Below, piece after piece: positions 6,069 through 16,805 of a DNA stretch of 63,548 nt. Source of the DNA: Bacillota bacterium. GTDB taxonomy: Bacteria; Bacillota; Clostridia; Peptostreptococcales; Anaerovoracaceae. Within the stretch, counting starts at the first letter, position 1, and each line of letters opens with the position of its first letter. Location of the stretch: the NCBI GenBank assembly GCA_017626845.1, contig JAGAHX010000012.1:1-63548 (forward strand), read 5' to 3'. The notes under the pieces were generated by a model. That model did not search any database. It was not told where the DNA came from and was given only the letters and a program-made list of their open reading frames with translations. The position numbers and the translations under genes are program-made.

Positions 6069-9000
6069 ATGAGTAAGTATGGAACCAGACCCTGGAGACG
6101 CGTGCTTGCCCTGACGCTCGTGTTCCTGATGACCCTCTCCACCCTGGGGAGCAGCGGATACACTGTGTTCGCGGAAGATGTCATTAACAGCGCGGCAGAG
6201 GCGACTGCGAAGCCGGAGACGGATCATTCCGAGGAGGTCGTTGAGCCTTCCCAGGAGACCGCCGAAAGCACAACTCCGGAAGCTGTCGACAATCAACCGC
6301 AGGCACCCCCGGAAGAACCGGCTGCCGACGTTGACCAGACGACAGAACAGGAAACGTCCAACGCTCCCGAGCAGGGTGCGGATGTTGTCGTTTCCGAGGA
6401 TGGCGAGTCCAAGTCAGATGCTGAACCTACGACGGTCCCTGAGCTTGTCGAAGGGACGGGTGAAGATGAGCCTACGACGGTCCCTGAGGTTGTTGAAGGG
6501 CCGGAGGAAGATGGTGAAGGCAGTGGCAACGACGGCGACGAAGAAGTCACTGTAACCCCGAACAACATGGGCATCATCGAAACGGCCGAAGAGATCGTGG
6601 CCAGACCCGAGGATCCGGTCGTTACGGAGGGTTCGGAAGGTGAGCCGACGACGGTCCCTGAGCCTGTCGAAGGGACGATCGAAGACGAGCAGAATCCTGA
6701 GGAAGAGCTTGTCGAGGAAGAGCCTCCTGTTGAAGAGCCTGCCAAAGTCATCAGTGTAACTGTTACGGTCACCGGAAACAGCGACACTGTTACTTACAAT
6801 GGCGAAGAGCAGAACGTTTCCGGATACGAGATCAGCATTCCGGAAGAGGCAGACTTCGATGAATCTGCCATCAACGGTCCCGCACAGGAAGAAGCCGCTG
6901 CGTTCGGAACCGATCCCGGCACCTACGAGATGGGTCTGTCCGAGGATGATTTCAGTGCAGATGTCGAAGGTTACGACGTATCCTTTACGGTTACGGACGG
7001 TACGCTGACGATCGAAGAAATCAAATTTGTGAAGGATGGTCGCTTTGAAGCTCCGCAAATTAAACAGAGTTTTGATTTCGGCGAATATCAGGGCATCTTT
7101 AAATTCTTTGGCCGTCTGATAGACTTTTTCCTCCATTCGGGAGAAAAGGTTACCGGCACAACTAAGAACAATATCGAAACTGATATTGCTGTTACGGGTA
7201 CGCTGCCCGAAGATATTCAGGTCGCAGCAGCGCCTGTAGCAATTGAAGATCTTACTGTTGACCCGGCTATCGCTGACCAGGCTATCTTGGCGTACGATAT
7301 TTCGCTGAAGTCTGCCCTGCAGAGCGGTGAAGAAGGGTACCAGCCCGACGAGGAAGTCGAAGTAACGATCTCTAACGAAGTGATTGGAAAGATCGTTGAT
7401 GCCGGACAGATTCTTGAAGTCTATCACATCAACGAGAACAGCGATGCCGAACCGGTAAGAATCGTTAAACTCGACGGCAATTCCGTTACCTTCAAGGCGG
7501 ATGGCTTCTCCACATATATTGTGACTGCAACAGGTGAAACTGTCGAAGCATGGGAGGTTACATTCTATAACCGTGATGCCCAGGTTTACGAAACAGTTGC
7601 TGTAGAAAAAGAACAACCTATCGGTGAAAAGCTCCCCGAAACGATTGCCCGTGAAGACTATTATGCCTATTGGGCTATTGGCGAAATCGTGCAGGGCGGC
7701 CAGGGTAATGAAATCAAAGTCACGGGAGAGCGTATTGATGCCACCTTTATTCCCAGCGCGGATACTACGATCGTCCCCGATTATGATCAGATTAGCTATA
7801 CCATTACTTTCTATACAGATGAATCTCTTACTGATGTAATCGAAGATGGTAATAAATCAGTTAATTCTGATACCAGCTACTGCTTAAACGACATCCCGGC
7901 AGTTCCCGAAAAAGAAGGTTACACTGGGAAATGGGCCTATGTAGATGAAAAAGGAGATACTGTCAACTTTAATAATAAAGTTGCTGTCGGTGCAAATACT
8001 GCAGTTTGGCCCGAATACAGTCAGAATGTGTTTACTATTACCTTCGAAGTCGAAGGAGAAACAGAACCATATCTGACAGATACCTATTTCCTTGGCGACA
8101 TCTTGTCTTTACCTATAGATCCTGTTGTCGAAGGGAAGAAGTTTGTTGGTTGGTATGTGGGTGAGACTCAGTATACGGGTGGTGAACCTGTTGAATCCGA
8201 CCTCACACTAATGGCTGTATTTGAAAATTCGATCAGCGTTCAGTTTGTCATCCTTAACGATGATGGCACGATCGCGCAGACGATACAGACTTTGTACTAC
8301 GATAATCCCACCGATACGATTGGAATTATGCCCCAGGATCCATTTGTTTCTGGGAAATTCTTTGACAAGTGGGTAATCCAGGGTACAGAAGATGAGGCAA
8401 CTGCTGATACTGTGGTCGGTGATGGCCTCGTTGTTGTTGCAACATTCACGACAGTTGAGATTTACAGCATTACTGCAGAATACTATTATTTGAACGACTC
8501 CGGCAACGAGGTTGTCTTTAACACAGACTTACTGCAAGTTGAAGCGCACGAAATCCCCTACACCATTACGGCTCCTTCTACTACACAGACAGCTGATAAT
8601 GAAGTCGTAGGTGGTCCAGTTTATTATCCCTCAACTCCGACAGTAACAGTTACTGAGGGTGATTTTGACGAGAATAATAGTTACACGGTTAGATTCCAGT
8701 ACGTTCCTTATACTGCTGAATATGACTTTGTTTACATGTTAAAAGATCTTGAGGGTGATGGTTATACAGAGATTCCGGATACCAGAACTCATGTTCAAGG
8801 TGTGTTGAACAGTGTGGTTACGCCTACTGTGAAATCCTTTAGCTATGCAGTCTTAGAATCAGCCGAAAGTGCTACAATCACGCAGGTTGAAGGTCAGGAA
8901 CTGGTAGTCAAGTATACCCGCAAGAGTTTCTCCTTGTCTTATAACACCAATGGCGGAAGTTATATTGCTGGTGAGACAGTTCCTTATGGAACTACAGTAA

Positions 9001-12000
9001 CACTTCCAACTACGAATCCCACCCGTATGGGCTATACCTTTGCAGGATGGTATTCTGATGAGGCGCTGGAAAATCAGGTTACAGGTTCTGTAACGATTAC
9101 TTCCGATACCACACTTTATGCAAAGTGGACCGGAAATCAAGTTGGCTACACGATCATTTACATGAAGGAAGTGTACAACAATGCGACGGGCGGGACCTCC
9201 TATGTTTATGAAAATAGTGACGATTCCATCGGAACGGTAGGGACGACAGTATATGCTGCAAATGCGCCTGGCATTTCTCTAAATGGTTATGTACGCGATG
9301 CGTCTATGAACGGAACTGCGACATCTGCCGGTACAGGTGACAATACTGCAGTAGAGATTCTGCCGGATGGAAGTGCAGTTTTGAAGGTTTACTATAGCCT
9401 GATTCGCTATACGTTGATATTCAATCTGAATAATAACAATGGCCGCATTACCATGAACGGTACGACTTATACTGGCAGTAATTACCGGGTAGAAAATGTA
9501 GTGCTCGGTCAGGATGTTTCCTCCATGTGGCCGTCTAATGCGGATGAAGTCTATTCCACGGCAACCACCGGGAATCGTTATTTCAGATATTGGACCGGAG
9601 CAGGTAATTACGTTACTAAGCGTTATGAGTTGATCTGGGACAACGTTAGCGGTGCAAACAGTAATCACGAAATGACGTTCACTGCTAGCTGGACGAATAA
9701 TGATAACAACCGCAATGCTGAATACTGGTTACAACAGCCTGATGGTACGTATAAAATCGAAGAATCCTATACTCAGACAGGATTAAATACTACCAATTTG
9801 TCTGCTAAAGATATTGACGGATACACTATACATAACGGGACTCCATCCGGATACAGTGGTTCTGGCGATGTAACTGAAACAGAACAAGTATGGGTAGACG
9901 CTTATGATGATACTGTAAATGATTATGGTTCCGACACTCGTTATAGTGTCGGAGCAAGTGTTCAATATAATGGCTATACATATACTGTCACTGCGCGGCG
10001 AAACGGTGGAAGATGGGATTGGTATGATTATTACTACACGTTAACGCGTCATGTTGAAGGACATTATGAAACTATAACAACAACAACTTATACATATCGT
10101 TTCTACTACGACCGCGCAAAATATAGCATTCTATACAACTATAATGGTTTAGAAATAAATCACATTGATAACATCTACTTCGAAGCGGACATCACTGGCC
10201 CCACTTATAACTATACGCCCAATAGACCTACGGGCGTAGACGATGACTACACCTGGGGCGGATGGTACGAGGATGCTGGTCTGCAGACACCCTATACCTT
10301 TGGCACGATGCCGGGTCACGATCTGCCGTTGTATGCAAAGTGGGTCGCTCCGACATTTACGGTAATATATGTTGATGGTGAGAATACTTCAACAGTTTAT
10401 GAAACGAAAACCGATGTAGCGAAGTACAGTAAGGTTTCTGCGCTTGCAACGAATCCGACGAAAGCTGGTTACACCTTCGATGGCTGGTATGTAGCTGCTG
10501 ATGGTCACACCCTCTTCGACTGGGAGACTCAGATTACTGAAGATACCACGATTTACGCACATTGGACGCAGAATATCCTTGGATATACTGTCCACTATGT
10601 GGATGAGGAGGGTAATGCGGTAGCGTCGCCTAAGGAAGTGACGAATCCGAACTACACCGTTGGTCAGGAGATTACAGAACAGGCGATCGCAGTTGCTGGG
10701 TATCGTCCACAGACAAACAGCGAAACGTTGGCTTTAACTGCCAATAGTAGCGAGAATGTAATTACCTTTGTCTATAGCGAAAAGGCAGAGGTGACGAGTT
10801 ATACTGTCAAGTATATTGTTGATCCTGCAGAATACGATTCTGCAGAATACGCTGAAGAAATTCCTGTTGCCGCGCCAAAGACGGTTACAGGCGTTCCCGG
10901 CGATACTGCGTCTGTGATCGAGTTGGCGGCAGCCGTTGATTACGACTTACTTGCAAGTTATCCTGAATTAAGTGGTTTGGAATTCCATCCAGATGAGGTT
11001 GAAAAGACACTCGTCTTAACAGCAGATGCGGAACAGAATATTTTAACCTTTTATTATTCGAGCATGAAGACAGCGACGGTCATAGTCAATTATGTTGACA
11101 TGGCTGGCGCAGAAATCGCATCTTCGTATGCGCAGCTTGTAAAAGTAGGAAATAGCTATACACTGAGCCGCAAGCCGATCACAGACTGGCAGCTTTACAG
11201 AGTACTGGAAGGTGAGTTCGAAGGCGGTACGCAGACAGAGGACAGTTCCTTTAGAATTACTGATGCCGTTGCTGAACATGGCCTGACACTAACTCTTGTT
11301 TATAAGAGAAAATTGACGGTAACCGCACGCAGCGCATCTAAGCAATACGATGGCACTGCCCTGACATTGGGAGACACTATTGCAGAGCAGGTAAGTGTAA
11401 ACGGATTAAAGGATGGTGATGCAATCAGCAACATCGCCTTCGACTATACGAATAATGACGTAGATAATGGTCGTAAGGAATCCGGTACTGCAGTTGTCAC
11501 GCCCAAAGATGCTGTTATTTCGGGTAGAGGCAACGATTATTACACGATTCGTTATATCAGCGGTACTCTTGAAGTCACCCAGATTAACGTTACGATTCGT
11601 ATCGAGCCTGACCGTTGGACTGGTGCCAAATACAATGGCTCGGTGTATAAAACTGGTTTCACAAATCCCAATAAGGGTATTGAAGATTATATAATCATTA
11701 GCCATGAAGGCTATGCAGCCGAGTATCTGGATGATATTTGGGATATGGTCACAGGGCTTGACAATGTCATTTATGACGAAAGCGCTGCTGGCTTAGGTTA
11801 TTATGCCATTGCTGAAAAGGACGCGGGTGACTATCCCTACAGCCTCGCTTTGCTTGAGACAGATATGCCTGGTCAGGACAACTACAGCGTATCGTTGTAT
11901 GTCCGTGATGGCCGTCTGCAGATTCTGCCGATTCCGGTTACGATCACGACCGCGTCAGATGAAAAGACTTATGATGGCACAGCCCTGACGAAGACTGATG

Positions 12001-15000
12001 GTTACTCTGTGAAAGGCATCCTCCCCGGTGAAACCTATGGTTTCGAAGTCACCGGTTCGCAGACTGAGGTTGGTTTCAGCGATAATACTTATGAACTGAC
12101 CTGGGCTGCAGATGGTAATGAATACACTGCGAAGGAGGGTAACTATACTGTAACCGATACTCTCGGTACATTGAACGTTACTGCTTCGACTTTGACTGTT
12201 ACTGTTAAAGATAAGGAAGTTTACTACAACGGTGAAACTCAGTACGGTTATGCTTATTCCGACACGGAAACAATTACCGTTACCGGTACAGGTGAACCCA
12301 TTGAGACTGCGGATTATACCATAACAGGTCTGGGCGCAGGTGATGTCCTAACGGTTCAGTATGCTGCCGCAAGTGGTACGAATGCCGGTACGTACAGCAA
12401 TGGAACGTTTGACAAGTATACCATTACGAAAAATAATGTGAATGTCTCTGCGTCTTACACCATCGGTGACAATGCGTTTACGGCAGGTACGTTGACGATC
12501 AGCCCGTTGGCGTTGGAGATTGAGATCACCGGTGCGAACGACACCAAGACTTACGATAATGCAGAGCACAAGGCTGAGGGTTATACTTCAGCAGAGAAGA
12601 ACAGTAATACGTTGTTCGATTCTACGAAGGTCAGATACAGTGGCGAAGCAGTAGCAGCCAGAACCGTTGTTGGAACGACAAACATGAACCTGGATGCTTC
12701 CGAGTTCAGCTATGATGATGCAAACATCTCTGCCACATTTACAGTTGCGGCAGATGGCTGGATGAAGATCGAGCCGCTGGCTCTGGAAGTTGAGATTACA
12801 GGCGCTAATGATTCAAAGGAATATAATGGCGCTGATCAGAGTGTGAGCGGATATACCGCGACGAACAGCAACGCGCTGTTTGATTCCGAGAACGTCCAGT
12901 ATGACGGAGAAGATACGGCAACCCGTAAGGATGTCGGAACAAATCCGATGGGACTGAACAAGGATAAGTTCAGTTACAACGACACAAATATTACGGCCAC
13001 TTTCGTAATTAAGGAAGATGGTTTTATGACCATCACGCCGAAGGTTGTTACGATTAAGCCTGATGACAAGACAAAAGTCTACGATAATGATCCGACGACT
13101 GATCCTAAACTTACGGCTACAGTAACCGGCAACATTGAGGGCGAAACGATTAATTACACCCTCAGTAGAGAGCTTGGACAAGAGGTTGGTAATTATACCA
13201 TTACTGTTACCGAGGGTAGTAACCCGAACTACAAGGTGTCCGTGCAGACGGGACAGTTTAAGATCGAGCAGAAGGCTGTGGAGATCACGATCAACGGCAG
13301 CAGCGATACTCAGACCTATACGGGAAGCCCGCTGACGTCCCGGACCACGGTAACGCCGAGCTGCGAAGACAGCCTGTTTGATGCAGAACTGTTCAGCTAC
13401 AGCGGAGCGACGACGATCACCGAGACGAACGTAGACACCTACACGGCGGCGATCGATATCACCAAGGCCTCTTATGCAGACGATAACCTGGCGGTGACCT
13501 TCAAGGCCGGAACGCCTGTCACCTTCACGATCGAGCAGGCTACACTTTTCATTACTGCCAAACCGCAGATCTACATCTACAACGGCGGCCTGCAGGGTGA
13601 AGATAACAAGATTTATACTGAAGGCATCAGCGATAAGGTAACGGTTACTGGTCTGAAGGGTAATGATGCTCTTACGAGCATTACTCTCAATGGTCAGGAA
13701 ACCAATGCCAACACGTACGAAAAGAAAATCGTACCTAGCGCTGCTGCAGTCGGTAACATGACAGACAATTACAATATCACTTATGTTGGTGGAGATTTAA
13801 TCATCAATCAAGCTAGCCTGATGATAATCGCACTGCCTCAGGTATACACTTATAACGGTACAAAGCAGGGCGAAGATGATTCCACCTATACGCAGGACAT
13901 TAACAAAAAGGTAACGGTATCTGGGCTGAAGGGCGACGATGCATTGACGAGCATTACGCTCAATGGCCAGGAAACCAATGTCGGCGAATATGCGAAGAAG
14001 ATCGTGCCCAGCGCAGCGAAGGTCAGCGATCCGACCGGCACGGCTGAAATCGATCTGTCAAACAACTATAAGATTACTTATGTGGCTGGCAAACTGACCA
14101 TCACCCCCGCTACTCTTGTGGTCACCGTACTGCCTCAGGTCTACATTTATAACACAGAGGCTCAGGGTGAGGACAACGCAACTTACACTGAAAACCTTGC
14201 CAGCAAGGTAACGGCAACCGGCTTGAAGGGCGATGATGCTCTTACTAGCATCCTGCTCAATGGTCAGGAAACCAATGCTGGTGAATATGCAGACAAAATC
14301 GTTGCAAGCAGAGCTCTGATCAGTGTTGCGGCTGCAGATACCGAAGCAGGAAGCGCGGATGTGACAGGTAACTATACCATTACTTATGTGGCTGGTAAGC
14401 TCACCATCACCCCCGCCAACCTCACTGTTGCCATCACCGGCAACACGGCTGCCAAGGACTACACTGGCGAAGAGCAGTCTGTAACGGGCTACACGATCAC
14501 CATCCCCGAGGGCGCAACGCTTACGGAGAAGGAGATTGCTGGCCCGGCTCAGGAAACTGCAATCGCCAAGGGTACCGTGGTAGACGGCGGAACTAATCAG
14601 GATAAGACCTATCCGATGGGCTTGACTGCTGAAGACTTCAGTACCGAGAACACCAACTACACGGTTACCTTCGATGTGACCGATGGTTGGCTCAAGATCA
14701 ACCCGGCCGGCGGTCACGACGTTACTCCAGACAAGCCGGATGACGAAGAGGCTATGACGGTCGAAGGCAACAACTACACCGTCTACTATGATGGCAGAGA
14801 ACACAGTGTAACCGCAAATGCCAGCGTCTCCGGATCCACCGTTTACTACAGCGTAATTGGTGAAAACGGCGAATGGAGCGATTACACCACCAATGCGCCG
14901 ACGCGCAAGGATGCAGGAGAAACCGAATTCAAGGTGAGGGCGATGAACCCGAACTACAAGGATGCGGTTAACGATACCGTTTACACCCTGACAGTTCTTC

Positions 15001-16163
15001 CGCGCCCGGTGACCCTCGAATCCAAGACCGACGAGAAGACCTACGACGGAACCGCCTTAACGGCGCCCGAGGTCACTATCGGCGGCATGGGCTTCGTGGA
15101 AGGCGAGGTTTCCGAGGTCAAGGCGACTGGCAGCGTCACGAACGTTGCCGACAGCCCGATGACCAACGCTATCACCTACACGGAAGGCGATGCCTTCAAG
15201 ACAGAAAACTACGAGATCAGCAAGACGGAAGGAACCCTCACCATCAACCCGAAAGAAGTTATCGTTACAGCGGACAACAAGTCCAAGACCAGAGGCGGAG
15301 ACGATCCCGAACTGACCGTAACCATCACTGGCCGGGTCAGCGAGGACGATCCGATCGAGTATAAGATCGTAAGAGAAGAGGGCGAAGCTACTGGTACCTA
15401 TAAGATCACTGTTACAGGTGACGAGCTCCAGGGCAACTACAAGGTAACCTTCGAGGATGGTACATTTACCATTACACGCAAGTCTACCCCGCCGAGAGAT
15501 CCTGATCCCGATCCGGTCGATCCTGAACCCGATCCCGATCCCGTCGATCCGACACCGGATCCGACGCCCGATCCCGATCCGACTCCGGATCCTGAACCGA
15601 TCGACGAACCGGAAGAGCCCGAGATCCCGGATAACCCGACTCCGCTCGCACCCATCGAGATCGAAGAGAACGATACGCCGCTGGCTCCGTATGCACCGTA
15701 CGTTCCCGCGCCGGCTGCAGAGCCTGCAGAAGAGGAGCTTGAGGACAACGACACGCCGCTGGCGCCGCTCGATCCGGTCGAAGTGGCGGAGGTACCGACC
15801 ATCATCGATGAGCCGGTCACTCCGGCAGCAAACGGCGGCGGCTGGGCTCTCATCAACCTGATCCTTGCCGGACTCTCCGCGATCCTGGCGATCTTCGCTC
15901 TGACTGCAAAGAAGGACGAGGATGACGAGGAGAACGAGGACGACGAAGAAAAGGCTAAGAAGCACAGAATCGCTAAGCTGGGCGCTACGCTCCTGGCAGT
16001 GGCTGGAGTGGTCACCTTCCTCCTTACCGAGGACATGAGCCAGAAGATGGTGATGGTGGACAAGTGGACGCTGCTGATGGGTCTGTACGCGATCGGCGAT
16101 GGACTGTTCACCTACAAAGCCCGCAAGGGTAAGGACGAGGACGAAGAGCAGGCGAACGCATAA
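6069..16163 (+). CDS. Giant secreted repeat adhesin (3,364 aa)
   Basis: The start at 6069 follows AAAGGA and opens a signal peptide (RRVLALTLVFLMTLSTLGSS... AED). Then come an acidic Pro/Thr/Glu linker to about residue 230 and beta-rich domains. Several InlB B-type repeats (TFAGWYSD, TFDGWYV, TLYAKW) lie between about 600 and 1500, and a MucBP-like domain (YTVHYVDEEGNAV) sits near 1500-1570. From about 1750 to 3130 runs a long series of MBG/YDG-type domains (KQYDGTALT, KTYDGTALT, KTYDNAE). The end is a DPDPDP stalk, TPLAP repeats, a hydrophobic segment, a Lys/Glu-rich stretch and two more hydrophobic segments. There is no LPxTG; anchoring looks membrane-based. Its role is presumably adhesion to host or biofilm surfaces. 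It is a single-gene unit with its own promoter and terminator. Confidence 0.88.
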   Translation: MSKYGTRPWRRVLALTLVFLMTLSTLGSSGYTVFAEDVINSAAEATAKPETDHSEEVVEPSQETAESTTPEAVDNQPQAPPEEPAADVDQTTEQETSNAPEQGADVVVSEDGESKSDAEPTTVPELVEGTGEDEPTTVPEVVEGPEEDGEGSGNDGDEEVTVTPNNMGIIETAEEIVARPEDPVVTEGSEGEPTTVPEPVEGTIEDEQNPEEELVEEEPPVEEPAKVISVTVTVTGNSDTVTYNGEEQNVSGYEISIPEEADFDESAINGPAQEEAAAFGTDPGTYEMGLSEDDFSADVEGYDVSFTVTDGTLTIEEIKFVKDGRFEAPQIKQSFDFGEYQGIFKFFGRLIDFFLHSGEKVTGTTKNNIETDIAVTGTLPEDIQVAAAPVAIEDLTVDPAIADQAILAYDISLKSALQSGEEGYQPDEEVEVTISNEVIGKIVDAGQILEVYHINENSDAEPVRIVKLDGNSVTFKADGFSTYIVTATGETVEAWEVTFYNRDAQVYETVAVEKEQPIGEKLPETIAREDYYAYWAIGEIVQGGQGNEIKVTGERIDATFIPSADTTIVPDYDQISYTITFYTDESLTDVIEDGNKSVNSDTSYCLNDIPAVPEKEGYTGKWAYVDEKGDTVNFNNKVAVGANTAVWPEYSQNVFTITFEVEGETEPYLTDTYFLGDILSLPIDPVVEGKKFVGWYVGETQYTGGEPVESDLTLMAVFENSISVQFVILNDDGTIAQTIQTLYYDNPTDTIGIMPQDPFVSGKFFDKWVIQGTEDEATADTVVGDGLVVVATFTTVEIYSITAEYYYLNDSGNEVVFNTDLLQVEAHEIPYTITAPSTTQTADNEVVGGPVYYPSTPTVTVTEGDFDENNSYTVRFQYVPYTAEYDFVYMLKDLEGDGYTEIPDTRTHVQGVLNSVVTPTVKSFSYAVLESAESATITQVEGQELVVKYTRKSFSLSYNTNGGSYIAGETVPYGTTVTLPTTNPTRMGYTFAGWYSDEALENQVTGSVTITSDTTLYAKWTGNQVGYTIIYMKEVYNNATGGTSYVYENSDDSIGTVGTTVYAANAPGISLNGYVRDASMNGTATSAGTGDNTAVEILPDGSAVLKVYYSLIRYTLIFNLNNNNGRITMNGTTYTGSNYRVENVVLGQDVSSMWPSNADEVYSTATTGNRYFRYWTGAGNYVTKRYELIWDNVSGANSNHEMTFTASWTNNDNNRNAEYWLQQPDGTYKIEESYTQTGLNTTNLSAKDIDGYTIHNGTPSGYSGSGDVTETEQVWVDAYDDTVNDYGSDTRYSVGASVQYNGYTYTVTARRNGGRWDWYDYYYTLTRHVEGHYETITTTTYTYRFYYDRAKYSILYNYNGLEINHIDNIYFEADITGPTYNYTPNRPTGVDDDYTWGGWYEDAGLQTPYTFGTMPGHDLPLYAKWVAPTFTVIYVDGENTSTVYETKTDVAKYSKVSALATNPTKAGYTFDGWYVAADGHTLFDWETQITEDTTIYAHWTQNILGYTVHYVDEEGNAVASPKEVTNPNYTVGQEITEQAIAVAGYRPQTNSETLALTANSSENVITFVYSEKAEVTSYTVKYIVDPAEYDSAEYAEEIPVAAPKTVTGVPGDTASVIELAAAVDYDLLASYPELSGLEFHPDEVEKTLVLTADAEQNILTFYYSSMKTATVIVNYVDMAGAEIASSYAQLVKVGNSYTLSRKPITDWQLYRVLEGEFEGGTQTEDSSFRITDAVAEHGLTLTLVYKRKLTVTARSASKQYDGTALTLGDTIAEQVSVNGLKDGDAISNIAFDYTNNDVDNGRKESGTAVVTPKDAVISGRGNDYYTIRYISGTLEVTQINVTIRIEPDRWTGAKYNGSVYKTGFTNPNKGIEDYIIISHEGYAAEYLDDIWDMVTGLDNVIYDESAAGLGYYAIAEKDAGDYPYSLALLETDMPGQDNYSVSLYVRDGRLQILPIPVTITTASDEKTYDGTALTKTDGYSVKGILPGETYGFEVTGSQTEVGFSDNTYELTWAADGNEYTAKEGNYTVTDTLGTLNVTASTLTVTVKDKEVYYNGETQYGYAYSDTETITVTGTGEPIETADYTITGLGAGDVLTVQYAAASGTNAGTYSNGTFDKYTITKNNVNVSASYTIGDNAFTAGTLTISPLALEIEITGANDTKTYDNAEHKAEGYTSAEKNSNTLFDSTKVRYSGEAVAARTVVGTTNMNLDASEFSYDDANISATFTVAADGWMKIEPLALEVEITGANDSKEYNGADQSVSGYTATNSNALFDSENVQYDGEDTATRKDVGTNPMGLNKDKFSYNDTNITATFVIKEDGFMTITPKVVTIKPDDKTKVYDNDPTTDPKLTATVTGNIEGETINYTLSRELGQEVGNYTITVTEGSNPNYKVSVQTGQFKIEQKAVEITINGSSDTQTYTGSPLTSRTTVTPSCEDSLFDAELFSYSGATTITETNVDTYTAAIDITKASYADDNLAVTFKAGTPVTFTIEQATLFITAKPQIYIYNGGLQGEDNKIYTEGISDKVTVTGLKGNDALTSITLNGQETNANTYEKKIVPSAAAVGNMTDNYNITYVGGDLIINQASLMIIALPQVYTYNGTKQGEDDSTYTQDINKKVTVSGLKGDDALTSITLNGQETNVGEYAKKIVPSAAKVSDPTGTAEIDLSNNYKITYVAGKLTITPATLVVTVLPQVYIYNTEAQGEDNATYTENLASKVTATGLKGDDALTSILLNGQETNAGEYADKIVASRALISVAAADTEAGSADVTGNYTITYVAGKLTITPANLTVAITGNTAAKDYTGEEQSVTGYTITIPEGATLTEKEIAGPAQETAIAKGTVVDGGTNQDKTYPMGLTAEDFSTENTNYTVTFDVTDGWLKINPAGGHDVTPDKPDDEEAMTVEGNNYTVYYDGREHSVTANASVSGSTVYYSVIGENGEWSDYTTNAPTRKDAGETEFKVRAMNPNYKDAVNDTVYTLTVLPRPVTLESKTDEKTYDGTALTAPEVTIGGMGFVEGEVSEVKATGSVTNVADSPMTNAITYTEGDAFKTENYEISKTEGTLTINPKEVIVTADNKSKTRGGDDPELTVTITGRVSEDDPIEYKIVREEGEATGTYKITVTGDELQGNYKVTFEDGTFTITRKSTPPRDPDPDPVDPEPDPDPVDPTPDPTPDPDPTPDPEPIDEPEEPEIPDNPTPLAPIEIEENDTPLAPYAPYVPAPAAEPAEEELEDNDTPLAPLDPVEVAEVPTIIDEPVTPAANGGGWALINLILAGLSAILAIFALTAKKDEDDEENEDDEEKAKKHRIAKLGATLLAVAGVVTFLLTEDMSQKMVMVDKWTLLMGLYAIGDGLFTYKARKGKDEDEEQANA
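6428..6676 (+). repeat. Dispersed GTCCCT/AGGGAC repeat inside the adhesin gene (three copies)
   Basis: Three copies of a repeat whose core is GGTCCCTGAG(C/G)(C/T)TGT(C/T)GAAGG lie at about 6431-6457, 6477-6500 and 6650-6676. They encode TTVPELVEG, TTVPEVVEG and TTVPEPVEG. The same DNA word appears between genes at 21369 and 49751 and in another gene at 28317. The arms GTCCCT/AGGGAC make each intact copy a potential small hairpin. Confidence 0.75.
13546..14420 (+). repeat. Three near-identical domain repeats in the adhesin gene
   Basis: Three consecutive segments of roughly 280-300 bp encode near-copies of one MBG-like domain. Each has YIYN or YTYN near the start, then GLKG(D/N)DALTSI and LNGQETN. 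The DNA is conserved as well as the protein, which suggests recent tandem duplication or gene conversion. Confidence 0.85.
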
Positions 16164-16230
16164 TGCGGATGTTTGCGGACCGAAAGCCTCCGACAACTAA
16201 AGAATAATTGCTGCGCAAGCGGCAGACGCA

Positions 16231-16258
16231 CACCCCGCCGGGAGACCGGCGGGGTGTT
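16231..16258 (+). terminator. Terminator of the giant adhesin gene
   Basis: CACCCCGCCGG and CCGGCGGGGTG form a perfect 11-bp stem with a 4-base loop; the T-tract is weak (TTGT). Confidence 0.75.
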
Positions 16259-16384
16259 GTGGTATAGGGGGCGGATCATGATGGAAAAATGTGAGATAAT
16301 AAATAAATTATAGTTGTGCAGCGCGAGCGGAAATGGTAGACTTAGAGATGTCAAATAATGCCATTTCATACGTGCCGCTAACAC

Positions 16385-16413
16385 TTGTAATATGACTGCA
16401 AAAATGCTATCAT
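16385..16413 (+). promoter_or_regulatory. Promoter of higBA-like pair
   Basis: TTGTAA, 17 bp, TATCAT, ending 28 bases before the toxin start codon. Confidence 0.6.
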
Positions 16414-16441
16414 AGTTTGGCGGTAAAAACAGGAATGTTTT

Positions 16442-16804
16442 ATGTACAATATTGAGTTTTACAGCACTGCTGAGGGTCACTCTGAGTTATGGGATATGCT
16501 GACTGATTTGCAAAAGCGAAGCAGTACGGATAAAAATGCCAGGGTCACACATAAGCAGATCGCATTCTATATCCAGTTGCTGGCGGATCATGGAACGAGG
16601 TTGGGAGAAAAGATCACAAAGCATTTGGAAGACGACATTTGGGAATTGCGCCCTGGGGATAACCGTGTGCTGTTCTTTTATCATAAAGCAGACACCTATG
16701 TACTGCTGCATGCGTTTAGAAAGAAAAGCAGGAAAACTCCAAGAAGAGAAATTGAAAAAGCAAAAAATGAGCGAGATGATTGGTTAAGAAGGAAGGGCAG
16801 ATAG
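16442..16804 (+). CDS. higB: HigB/RelE-type toxin
   Basis: A 120-aa protein of the phage-Gp49/HigB-like branch of the RelE superfamily. Typical are the openings IEFYSTAEGHSELWDML and KQIAFYIQLLADHG, the core DDIWELRPGDNRVLFFY, and the end HAFRKKSRKTPRREIEKA. These toxins cleave mRNA at the ribosome. The toxin gene comes first and the HTH antitoxin second, the usual HigBA order. AGGAATG lies before the ATG. Confidence 0.88.
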   Translation: MYNIEFYSTAEGHSELWDMLTDLQKRSSTDKNARVTHKQIAFYIQLLADHGTRLGEKITKHLEDDIWELRPGDNRVLFFYHKADTYVLLHAFRKKSRKTPRREIEKAKNERDDWLRRKGR

Positions 16805-16805
16805 G

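Noticed and set aside
15057-16196. 379-codon minus-strand frame and other antisense frames under the adhesin gene
   Set aside because: They are composition artefacts opposite a protein rich in Asp/Glu/Pro/Thr codons; no domain or start signal supports them.
16331-16366. AAATGG/CCATTT inverted repeat as another array unit
   Set aside because: The GG to CC span is 28 bases, not the 34 of true units, it occurs once, and the words are not GGTG/CACC.
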